Shown here piece by piece: positions 44,466 through 55,800 of a stretch of DNA of 64,000 bases; position 1 is the first letter of the stretch, and the number at the start of each line of letters is the position of its first letter. The notes under the pieces were generated by a model. It did not search any database. It saw only the letters and a list, made by a program, of their open reading frames with translations, and was not told the origin of the DNA. The position numbers were made by a program, and so were the translations under genes. This DNA is from Closterium sp. Naga37s-1 (Eukaryota; Streptophyta; Zygnematophyceae; Desmidiales; Closteriaceae), in assembly GCA_947471745.1 (NCBI GenBank), contig CANJKZ010000774.1, positions 930,001 to 994,000 on the forward strand, written 5' to 3'.

Positions 44466-47400
44466 TACTTCTACTGCTGCTACTGCTACTACTGCTGCTG
44501 CTCCTGCTGCTACTGCTGCTATTGCTACTGCTGCTCCTGCATACTGTGCCACTATGGCTTCGCTTAGGGTTCTCGGGTTCGATCATGAGGGCAGACCGGT
44601 TCAGTTTGACATGTGGCTCGATGACCTGCAGCTGTACCTACTAAGCGATTCGAAGGACAGTGTGTCGCTGTTTGACCTCGCATCAGGTGCCGCTACTGCC
44701 CCTCCCGCCACAGCTGACAGTGCGACTCGCTTACAGTGGCTTACGCGCGACGCTGCTGCCCACTTAGCCATTTGCAACCACCTGCCGTTAGCCGAATGCG
44801 CTCACTTCGGACAACACAGGACAGCCCAGGCCCTGTACGACGCTGTCGTCACTCGCTACTCCTCGCCTGCCACTGCTGCGCTAGGCAGACTGATGCTGCC
44901 CTACCTGTTCCCCAAGCTATCCGCTTTTGCCACAGTAGAGGACCTGGTTTCCCACCTGCGCGCTAGCGACGCTCTCTACCGCGCTGCCCTCCTGGCCGAC
45001 TTCCTTGCCGGGAACCCGCCCCCGATGTACATCACTCTCTACTTCGTAGTCACTCGCCTCCCTGACTCCCTTCGCTCTGTCAGGGACCACTTTCTCTCCC
45101 TTGACCCCACCTCCCTCACTGTTGACCTCCTCGAGCAGCATCTCCTCGCAGCTGAGACTAGTGCAGCTGCTGAAGGTGCTGCTCGTGGCACTCCGCGGCC
45201 GCCCTTCTTTGAGGGGTGCTCCCCCTCCCCCCTTGCCCCCTCCTATGCCTCTGCTGCTGCTGCAGACGTCTCTGTTGCTGAGAACGTCGGGGCTGCTTCT
45301 GCTAGTGCGAAGCGCCGCAGCAGCAAGGGCAAGGGTGGCAGGGGTGGTGGAGGTGGCAGCGAAGGTGGTGGAGGTGGCAGCGGGAGTGGTGGTGGGGGCA
45401 GCAGTGGAGGTAGTGGAGGCAGTGGAGGTGGTGGCGGCGGTGGGACTGGTGGCGGGAGTGGGGGCTCTGGTGGCGGCGGTGGAGGCAGTGGTGGCAGTGG
45501 AGGCGGTGGGACTGGAGGCGGTAGGACTCGACCTCGGCATGGAGGCCCTGGTGGTGGCCAGCAGCAGCAGCAGCGTCGGAGCGAGACCCAGTCGCCCCAG
45601 CAGCTCCGTGAGAGGTTGTTTCAGCGTGGTACGTCTGGGGGTAGTGAGAGCTTCCTGTATGTCATTCGCACGGGTGCTCGTGCTGGTCAGACATGCGGGA
45701 AGCTTCACACTTAGCACCGCTGCTTCTCCCGCCTCGACGACGCTTGGCGTGCTGAGTTTGGTGACGACGTCGAGCTCCCTCGCTGGGCAGATCTACTTAG
45801 GTCTGGAGTTGCTATCTTTGACCTTGACTATGATGCTATTCTTTCTGCTATGTATGCTTTGTCTGCTAGTGCTGAGGGTGACTGTTACCGGTGTGTGCCA
45901 CCTGACCCATGTATAGCGGCTGCTGCTCTAGGTGCTAGTGAGTCTGGTACTCCCCCTTGTACTGCCCTGCTCAGGCCTTCCACACCTTCATGCTGGACTC
46001 AGGTGCCTCACAGTGTTTCTTTCGTGACAGCACCACTCTCACTCCTCTCCCTGCACCTGTCCCAGCCAGACTGGCTGACCCCTCCGGGGGCCCGATCGTG
46101 GCCCGTTCCTCCACTGTCCTCCCATGTCCGGCGGTTCCGTCCGGCTCCTTGTCAGGTCTTCACCTCCCCTCGTTCTCTACGAACTTGGTGAGTACCGTTG
46201 CCCTCCAGGATGCGATGGTCACTACCACCACTCCAGGGGGTCAGCGTGTGTCGATCTGCACGTGCACACGGACGGGGCATCACCTGGCCACGTTCACTCG
46301 TCGGCCAGGGTCGAGTCTGTACACATTCGCTACCGAGCCTCCTCAGGTAGCTGCGTCTGCTCAGGTGTCCGCGTCAGGTCAGGTAGCCGCCTCTTGCTCG
46401 TGTCGCCTCCTGTCGCACCAGACTCTTCTGTGGCACCACCGCCTGGGTCACCCCTCCCTGCCACGCCTTCGTGGCATGCACTCCCGTCTCCTTGTCTCTG
46501 GTCTTCCCAGGTCTCTGCCTCCCTTACCGCCCTCGCCTGCCCCGCCCTGCCTTCCTTGCGTCGAGGGGCGGCAGCGCGCCGCTCCTCACTCCTCCTCATT
46601 TCCCCCGACGATAGCTCCCCTGCAGACTCTCCACATGAACGTGTGGGGCCCAGCCCACGTCAGTGGACAGGGCTGCAAGCGCTACTTTCTGCTGGTAGTT
46701 GACGACTACACGCGGTACACCACGGTCTTCCCCTTGCGCAGCAAGGGTGAGGTCGTTGATGTCTTGATCCCTTGGATCCGCACAGTCCATCTCCAGCTCC
46801 GCGAGCGGTTCTGCCAGGACCTTCCTGTCCTGCGTCTCCACTCTGACAGAGGTGGTGAGTTCTCCTCCGACCTCATGCGGGACTTTTGTCATGGGGAGGG
46901 CATTCTCCAGTCGTTCACGCTTCCAGACTCCCCTCAGCAAAATGGGATTGTTGAGCGCCGCATTGGCTTAGTCATGGAGGTCGCTCGTACCTCCATGATC
47001 CATGCGGCTGCTCCCCATTTTCTGTGGCCGTTTGCGGTCCGGTACGCTGCGCATCAGCTCAACCTCTGGCCCCGTGTCTCCTTGCCAGAGACCTCGCCCA
47101 CACTGCGTTGGACGGGGAAGGTTGGCAATGCGTCGATGTTCTGGGTCTGGGGTTCTCGTGCCTTTGTTCGCGATACGTCCGCAAACAAGCTCTCCGCCCG
47201 TGCTATCCCATGCGTCTTCCTTGGCTTTGTCCCTGACGCGCCTGGCTGGCAGTTTTACCACCCCACCTCGCGCCGTGTCTTCCCCTCTTAGGACGTCACG
47301 TTTGACAAGTCGGTGCCCTTCTACCGTCTCTTCCCCTACCACTCTGCCCCTCCCCCGCCCCCGCCGCTCTTCCTTGCTCCCGGTCCTCCTCCGGTAAACC

Positions 47401-50150
47401 CCCTCCCGCCCAAGGGTCCTGCTCCCTCGGGTGTGTCTCAGGTAGACCCTCTCCCCGGTACTGCGCCTGTTCAGGTAGCTGTCGGCTTAGGTGCTGCTCC
47501 AGGTGCTGCGTCTGGGGTTGCGGAGCCTGGGGGTGCGGAGCCAGGGTGTGCGGAGTCTGAGGGTGCTGGGTCTGGGGGTGCTGAGCTTGCGGGTGTGGAG
47601 ACTAAGGGTGTTGAGCCTGGGGGTGCTAAGTCGGAGAGTGCGGAGTCTGGGGGTGCTGAGCCTTGGGGTGCTGCTTCGTCTGGAGGTCCTGCTGGTGCTT
47701 CGCCGCGACTGTCTCCGCAGCAGCTGCGTGAGTTACTTGTTCGGCGCGCACGCCTTCGGAGTGGAGCTACCGGAGCTGGAGGCGCTAGAGACGCTGGAGC
47801 TGGAGGTGCTGGAGTTACTGCTGGAGCTGGTGGTACTGGGGGTACTGCGACTGCTGGTCCTGGAGGTGCTCGCACCAGGGGTGCTGGAGCTGCCGGGACT
47901 GGTGGTGTTGGGAGCGCTGGAGCTGGAGACCCTACGGAGCCTGGAGGCGCTGGAGCTGGAGGAGCTGGAGTTGGAGGCATTGGCGCGGGAGGTGCTGGAG
48001 CTGGAGGAGCTGGAGTTGGAGGCGCCGGCGCGGGAGGCGCTGACGCTGCAGGAGCTGGAGCTGTTGAACCTGGAGCTGGACGTGCTGGAGGCACTGTGCG
48101 GCCGCGACCGTACTTCGTTCCTCTGCTTCAGCTGGTTCTTGGTGTTCCGTCTTTTACTAGCGTTACTCCTCCCCTCCTGTGTCCACCGCCTGACCAGTAG
48201 CAGCTGCCGTTACAGCCGGCCTCCCCACTGCCTGGTCCTTCTCCTTACACTGAGCAGTCCGGCGGTCTTATAGAGCGTCGTGAGCCTGCGTCTCGTCCTG
48301 TCTCGCCTGTTCGCACTGCTCGTCACGTTCCTCGTTCGCGTCCTCCTCCTGTACCTGGCACGCACGCTATGGCACTCCGTCCTTCCTCTGTTCCACTCCG
48401 TGTTCCTCTGCCTGCTCCTCCTGAGTCCTCTCTTCCTGAGGTCCCTGACCCTGAGTCTGACCGCGCTCGTGCTGCCAATCCCACTGTCTCTCGTCTCCTT
48501 GCCACTGCTGTTACTGACCCTTCTTTTGAGTCAGCTGCCTGCCGTCTAGACTACGCCACTGCTCTTGTTGCTGAGTCTGCGTCTGCCAGTCCTTCGTCGG
48601 TCGGGGGTGAGTGTGCTCTTGGCACGGACGTCCTTGAGGACAGGCAGGAGGACTTTGAGTGTCTTGCAGCTGCTTTACCTCGTTTCGCTTCCATGCTGCT
48701 TGCCCCTGAGGGAGACCCGGATGCACCAGACATCCCGACCCCGCGCTCTTACGCAGAGGCGATTACGGGTCCCTACTCTTCTCAGTGGCAGGCATCCATG
48801 GATGCCGAGATGGCATCCTAGAAGTCCACAAGCACCTACGTCGACGAGGTTCCCCCACCTGGGGCGAACATTGTCGATGGCATGTGGATTTTCAGGGTGA
48901 AGCGGCCGCCGGGTTCTCCGCATGCCTTCAAGGCGCGTTACGTTGCTCGAGGCTTCAGTCAGCGACAGGGGGTCGACTACTTCCAGACCTTCTCCCCCAC
49001 CTCGAAGATGACTACTCTTCGGGTGTTGCTGCACAACGCTGCTCAGCGTGACTACGAGTTGCACTCTCTGGACTTCAGCACAGCTTTCTTGCAGGGCAGC
49101 CTGCACGAGGAGATCTGGCTGTGCCGACCACCTGGCTTCACTGGGTCGTTTCCTGCCGGTACCCAGTGGAGCCTCCGCCGACCAGTCTACGGTCTCCGCT
49201 AGGCGCCTCGTGAGTGGCACGACACACTGAGGACTACACTTGCGGCTCTTGGGTTTGCTCCTTCTACTGCTCACCCGTCGCTGTTTCTATGCACGGACAC
49301 CTCGCTGCCGCCATTCTACGTCCTCGTGTACGTGGACGACCTCGTCTTTGCCACTGCTGACACCGAGGCACTGACCCTTGTGAAGTCGGAGCTGCAGAAG
49401 AGACACACCTGCACTGACCTGGGTGAACTGTGCAGCTATCTTGGCTTGCAGATCACCCGGGACAGAGCATGGCGCACCATCACCCTGACTAAGTCACACA
49501 TGGTGCACTAGGTCCTTCAGCGCTTCGGGTTCCAGTTCTCCTCGCCACAGCCCACTCCTCTGTCTACCAGCCACTCGCTCTCAGCTCCACCTTCGGACGA
49601 GTCCGTAGAGCCGAGTGTTCCGTACCCAAAGCTTGTGGGTTGCCTCATGTACCTGATGACGTGCACACGACCTGACCTCGCGTACCCTCTGAGCCTCCTG
49701 GCTCGCTACGTGGCTCCCAGTAGACACCGAAAGGTGCACTGGGATGCTGCGAAGAGGGTACTGCGTTACTTGTGCAGTACGTCGGGCATGGGGCTCGTGC
49801 TTGTCCAGGAGCTACGCTGGCTCACCTACCTGCTGACTGACTTGGGAGAGCAGCCTCGTTCGCCTCCAGTTCTGTACGTAGACACCAAGGCTATGATTGC
49901 CTTGTGTCAGGAGCACAGACTGGAGCACCGAATGAAGCACATTGCTCTGCGATACTTTCTTGCTCGAGAGTTGCAGCAGCGTGGCCAGCTTCGTCTTGCG
50001 TACGTGGCCACTAGGGCCAACACTGCTGATGTATTCACCAAGGCACTTCCGCCTTGTGATCATCAGCGCTTCTTTACTGTGTTAGGACAGTGTGGTGACT
50101 TTGTGATCCACCCTGACCACTTGTTCTCCCCCACTTTGCCTATGGGGGTG

Positions 50151-50282
50151 TGTCAAACTTATATATAGCTTACATTGTGTAGGCTGTAGTGGGGTAGCCT
50201 ATAAGACGTATAACCCAATTAGGGTTAGTACTTGTACCCAACTCTCTGCTAGTTCATTCATTCTCGTTCACTCATTCTGACA
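50151..50282 (+). repeat. 3' LTR of copia element C
   Basis: It follows the purine tract tatgggggtg, ends CATTCTGACA, and is followed by the CATTT target duplication. Confidence 0.9.
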
Positions 50283-50600
50283 CATTTTATTACATTTAGA
50301 AAAACATAGCACTTATAATAAAACCCGGCTCTTATAATTTCTATACAATTTAAAAAGATCCCCCACATTTTTTAATGAAATCAATAACAGACCCTTGGGT
50401 CTTTGTTATAGTCACAATAGGCTTGAATGTGCCTAAAACGAAAGATAGAGTGCATAGTCGGATTTCTGCTCAGCGGCTTCAAACGTTGATAGCGTTCTGG
50501 TCACAGCTGCAAATGACTTGATTCAAATTTGATCTGGAGCGTCGTGACGTCGCCTACATTTGGCAATTTAGATTGCACGATTTCATTGACGACGCAACGT
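50283..50600. other. Host or DNA-transposon sequence between copia C and copia D
   Basis: AT-rich sequence with no gene. It contains a palindrome-like stretch (ataacagacccttgggtctt, then tgttat) near 50,390 and acccggctcttataat near 50,323. These recall the ggataaaagaccc motifs at 34.96-35.1 kb and may be ends of the same short DNA element family. Confidence 0.4.
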
Positions 50601-51958
50601 CGGTTTGAACGAACGGCACTATGGCAGCCACTATAGACTTAGAACACAAATTAGGAAGAGTTACGAGTTGGGAATGACTCCCAACTCCTACAAACCCCAA
50701 GAGCCAAGTTACTGTGATGTGGAACAGTGCCACACTGTCCCCAACCACGAAGGGTCTCGAAACTACCCTCCACAAGGGCCTACACCAAGAGAAATGTTAC
50801 ACTACACAAAGTAATGCAACTATTCTCACTATCTTAAAGTTTACCCTTTTGGAGAGCTTCGAAATCACTTTAATATTGAAACCAAGCTCTGGTTCTTCAA
50901 TATAAATTCTTTCTTGAGTTCTTGGAAGTCTACTGCGCACACCTGCGACACGCCGAACGTTCCACACACGACAAAATAGAAAACCGCACACGACACGCAA
51001 ACAACGACGTGACACGCGACTAGCGATAACTCGCTATTGACTCGACACACACATTCAAAACCATGCCTCATCATTCACACACTATTATAAGCATGAAATA
51101 TAAATTATTTCATGCCCTCATACCATTCCATGCACACACGCATGCACGCACACGGACAAGAAGCCGAATGCAAACCGTAGGGTTGCACCAACAAACTCCC
51201 CCTCGGATTGTTGGCCTTAGGAACTTGCTCTCTCCGTTCAGAGCCATCCCAGCCAGCTTGCAACACTTCCAATGCTGCTGCTCCACCAGCCTCTTGGTCA
51301 TCATGTCAGCTGGCTGCCCCGTCGTCTTCACGTAGTGCAACTCAACTTCACCGGCGGCCACCATGCTCCTCGTCCAATGCCACTTCACCCTCATGTGCTT
51401 CGTGAGGCCATGCAACACAGGGTTCTTAGCAAGAGCAATGGCACCCTGGCTGTCAAAGTAGAGTGGGGTAGGTCCTTGCTGGTCCTCCCCCAATTCAGCC
51501 AACAAACGCCGCTGCCACACAATCTCCCGTACGGCACGGAAGAGTGCCATGTACTCGGACTCCACCGAGCTCAATGCTTGATCCACCTGCTTCTTGCTCT
51601 CCCAAGCAGTTGGGCCTCCACCAACACAGCAAATGAACCCTCCAACACTTGTCATGTCCTCTGGTTCCGATGCATAAGAAGCATCCGAGAATGCGGTGAG
51701 GAGCAAACGCCCGGGTTCAACACCATCCGCGCCCTTTTGGCGCGTTTGCGCCGCCGAGTATTGCAACCCAACCGTCGCTGTTTGGCCAAGATACTTGGCC
51801 CCCCTCATTCCAGCTGCTACCTGCTCCTCATTAGGGCATTGAACAACCCTAACCAACTGTCCGGTTGCAAAGGCGACATCCGGTCGGGTGTTTACCGCCG
51901 CGTACATGAGGCTGCCCACCAACGAGTGAAAACGGCGCCTCTCCTCTTCACCAACGCT
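50600..51958 (-). mobile_element. Second copia family, element D, 3' part
   Basis: On the minus strand, 51,958-51,200 reads as the end of a copia reverse transcriptase and RNase H: LVGSLMYAAVNTRPDVAFAT, AFSDASYA, SVESEYMAL, KHMRVKWHWTR, HYVKTTGQPADMMTK. A purine tract (ccgagggggag) follows, then a probable 3' LTR starting TGTTGGTGCAACC at 51193 and running left to about 50.6 kb, where its end is uncertain. The wording is clearly different from A, B, C and E. It is broken and incomplete, and element E is inserted at its right side. Confidence 0.85.
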
Positions 51959-52086
51959 TGTCAAACTTATATGCTATAGTCTGTTTAGGCTGTAGTGGGG
52001 TAGTTCTTAGAGGGTACAACACTTTTGTGTTTCCTACTTGTACCCACCTGCTTTCTAGTTCATTCATTCCGTTCCTGATTCTAACA
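51959..52086 (+). repeat. 5' LTR of copia element E (128 bp)
   Basis: TGTCAAACTTATATGC to GATTCTAACA. It interrupts the reverse transcriptase region of element D. Confidence 0.9.
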
Positions 52087-52139
52087 TGGTATTCTGAGCA
52101 GGTTCCCTAGTGGGAACAGTTTTTTAGGGCCCACCACGA

Positions 52140-52840
52140 TTTTTTTTTCCTGCCCTGCCCGAAGCGCGCCTCTCGCCTGTTTCACCTACGCCGTCGCGCG
52201 CCCTGCCTTTGTGCCGCCCGTCGCGGCCCTGCCTTAGAGGCCCGTCGCGGCGCGGCCCTACCCTAGTGCCGCCCGTCGCGGCCCTGCCTTAGAGGCCCGT
52301 CGCGGCCTTGCCTTCGCGGCCCGTCGTGGCCCTGCCTTAGAGGCCCGTCGTGGCCTTGTCTTTGGGGCCCGTCACGGCCCTTCCCTGCCCGTCGCGGCCC
52401 TTAGCCGCCCGTCGCTGGCCCTAAGCCGCACGTCGCGGCCCTGTTTTCACCGCGTGCTGCGGCCCTGCCTTCGCGTCCGCCACTGTCCCGTCCCGGCCCG
52501 TCCAGACCCGTCGCCGGCCTGTCCCGGCTTGTTGCCGCCCGTCGCCTGCCCGTCGTCGCCCGTCGCTGACCTGTCACCGCCTGTCGCTGGCCCGTCACTG
52601 GCCCGTTGCGGCCCTGCCTGTCGTTGCCCGTCGCTGGCCCTGCCTGCAGCTGCCCTTTCGCGGCCCTGCCTTCGCCGCCCGTTGCGGCCCTGCCATGCAG
52701 CCACCCGCTGCGGCCCTGCCTGCACCCGCTCCTGGTAAGCACCCGCGCCGCCCTGCTACGCCGCGCCGCCAGGAGCTGAGCCGCGCCGCCCAGCCGAGCC
52801 GCGCCGCCCAGCCGAGCCGCGCTGCTCTGCCGACTTGCTC
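52140..52840 (+). repeat. GC-rich repeat leader of element E
   Basis: Irregular units of cggccctgccttagaggcccg, then cgtcgctggcccgtc-like units, between the primer site and gag. Confidence 0.8.
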
Positions 52841-55800
52841 CTACTGCTGCTATGGCTAGCCCTACTGTTCTTACCTTTGATGCTGAGGGGCGTGCAGTTG
52901 ACTTTGACGTGTGGGTTGACGACCTACAGCTCTTTCTTCAGTGTGATTCTAGGGATGGGGTATCCCTTTTCGATCACACGTCTGGTGTTTCTACTGCTCC
53001 TGCTGCCACTGCTGACAGTACGGTTCGCTCGCAGTGGACCACTCGTGACGCTGTTGCTCGTCTTGCTGTTCGTAGTCCCTCGCCGCCTGCTGAGCGTGCG
53101 CATTTTGGCCAGTACAAGACTGCTCAGTCTTTGTACGACGCTGTAGTTGCGCACTATTCCTCCCCTGCCACTGCTACCCTCAGCCGCCTCATGCTGCCGT
53201 ACCTTTTCCCCGACCTTGCCGCCTTTGCCACAGTCGCTGACCTAGTTGCTCACCTCCGCACTAGTGACGCCCGCTACTGCGCTGCCCTTCCCACTGAGTT
53301 CTGTGCCAAGAACCCCCCCCCCATGTACATCACCCTTTACTACCTAGTCACCCGCCTCCTTGACTCCCTTTCTTCAGTCGGGGACCACTTTCTCTCCCTT
53401 TGCCCCACCGAGCTGACTGTCGACCTGCTAGAGGAGCGCCTTACTGCAGCTGAGAAGAGTATCTTAGCTGTTGGTGCTTCTCGCGGTGACCGTCGCACCC
53501 CTTTCTTTGAGGGGTGTTCCCCTGTCCCCCTTCTCCCCTCTGTTGCTTCTGCTGCTGCTGTCGACCTTGTTGGCACTGAGGAGGTCGGAGCTGCGTCTGC
53601 CCCTAGTGGGAGACGCCGCAACAGCAAGGGCAAAGGGAGCAAGGGTGTTGGAGGGGGCGGTGGGGGAGGCGGTGGAGGAGGTGGAGGAGGCGGAGGGGGT
53701 GGCGGTGGAGGTGGGGGTGGTACCGGGATTGGGGGCTTCAGTGGCGGCAGTGGAGGTGGTGGAGGCAGCGGCGGAGGTGGTGGAGGCAGCGGCAGCGGTG
53801 GTGGAGGTGGCGGCGGCGGTGGTGCTGGTCGAGGGGCAGCCGCGCAGCGTGGAGGCTTTGGTGGTAGCCAGCGCTAGCAGCAGCCGCGCTCCCGTGAGAC
53901 CCCGTCGGCTCAGCAGCTTCGTGAGTGGTACGCTGGGCGTGGGAGTTCTGGGGGTGCTGGTCCCTGCACTTACGTTCTTCGCACCGGCAGTCGTCGTGGG
54001 GAGACGTGCGGACTACCACACACTGCGCAGCGCTGCTTCGGTCGCCTGACTGACGCCTGGCGCGCCCAGTTTCCTGACGCTGTTGAGCTCTCTCGCTGGG
54101 GTGATCTGCTCAGGCAGAATGTGGCTATCTTTGATCTTGATTCCGATGCTATCCTTGCTGCCATGTATGCTTTGACTGATAGTGCTGAGGGTGACTGTTA
54201 CCTGCGTGTCCCGCCCGACCCGGGCATTGAGGCTGCTGCTCTAGGTGCTAGTGCGTCTGCTGCTCCAGGTACTGGTGAGTCTGCTGCTCGAGGTGCTAGT
54301 GAGTCTGCTCTCTCTGGTACTGCACCTACTGAGGCCTTGCACACTTTCACACTTGACTATGGTGCTTCGCGCTCTTTCTTTCGAGACAGCACCACACTCA
54401 CGCCGCTCTGTCGGCCTGTCGCGATCTCCCTGGCTGACCCCTCTGGGGGCCCAGTCCTTGCGCACTCTTCCACCGTTCTACCGTGTCCTGCGGCCCCGTC
54501 GGGCTTGCTGTCGGGACTCCACCTCCCCTCGTTCTCTACGAACCTGGTGAGTGGAGCTGACCTCCAGGACGCGTGGGTTGACCAGTTCACCCCTGGAGGT
54601 CAGCGTGTGACCCACTGCACTTGCTCTCGGACGGGCCGCCACCTGGCCACATTCACCCGTCGGCCTGGGTCGAGTCTGTACACACTGACTACTGCGTCTC
54701 CTCCGGTCTGTGCGTCTGGTCAGGTAGCCGTGTCTAGTCAGGTGTTTGCTGCCGCGTCCAGGTCTAGTCTTGCGTCTGCCCCCTGCTCGTGTCGTCCTCT
54801 GTCGCACGAGACTCTCCTTTGGCGCCACCGCCTTGGTCACCCCTCCCTGCCTCGTCTTCGAGGTATGGCCTCCCGTACCCTTGTCTCGGGTCTACCCCGG
54901 TCCCTCCCTCCCCTTCCTCTAGTGCCTGCCCCTACCTGTGTCCCTTGTGTCGAAGGCCGGCAGCGCGCCGCTCCTCACTCCTCCACGTTCCCTCCGACAG
55001 AGGCTCCTCTGCAGACTCTTCACGTGGACGTGTGGGGCCCAGCCCGCGTCCGTGGACAGGGTCACGAGCGTTACTTCCTGCTGGTCGTTGACGACTACTC
55101 GCGTTACACCACAGTCTTCCCCTTGCGCAGCAAGGGTGAGGTCCCTGAGGTGTTGATCGACTGGATCCGCGGTGCTCGTCGCCAGCTCAGCGAGCATTTC
55201 GGCTCGGACCTTCCTGTTCTGCGTCTGCACTCAGACAGAGGTGGTGAGTTTTCCTCCGACCTCCTGAGGGCCTTCTGTCGTGCGGAGGGCATCCGCCAGA
55301 CGTTCACGCTTCCGGCCTCCCCACAGCAAAATGGGATTGCTGAGCGCCGCATTGGCATGGTCATGGACGTCGCTCGTACGTCCATGATCCATGCGGCTGC
55401 TCCCCATTTTCTGTGGCCGTTCGCGGTTCAGTACGCTGCGCATCAGATCAACCTTCAGCCTCGTGTCTCCTTACCGGAGACCACACCTACTCTGAGGTGG
55501 ACAGGGAAGGTTGGCGATGCATCCGCGTTCCGTGTCTGGGGATCTCGAGCTTTTGTCCGCGATACTTCAGCAGACAAGCTGTCCTCCCGTGCCGTTCCGT
55601 GCGTCTTACTTGACGCACCGGGGTGGCAGTTCTACCACCGCACCTCCCATCGTGTTCTGTCCTCTTAGGACGTCACGTTTGACGAGTCGGTGTCTTACTA
55701 CCGTCTCTTTCCCTACCGCACTGCCTCTCTCCCCCCCCCGCCGCTCTTCCTAGCACCAGGTACTCCCCCGGTAGACCCCCTCACCCCCCAGGGTCCTGCC

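Larger units (their letters stand above)
43085..50282 (+). mobile_element. Ty1/copia element C, full-length structure
   Basis: 132-bp LTRs (43085-43216 and 50151-50282) with a few differences, and target duplication CATTT at 43080-43084 and 50283-50287. Primer site tggtatcagagcagg follows the 5' LTR. Then a 1.2 kb GC-rich leader, gag (about 44.55-45.9 kb), protease with LDSGAS (about 46.0 kb), pre-integrase and integrase (about 46.4-47.3 kb), a GA-rich linker (47.5-48.1 kb), reverse transcriptase (about 48.8-49.5 kb) and part of RNase H (to about 50.1 kb). The element is broken, with several breaks. It is close to A in gag wording (AAETSA, GTPRxPFFEGCSPSPL) and belongs to a different subfamily from B. 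It is young, but older than B. Confidence 0.92.
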
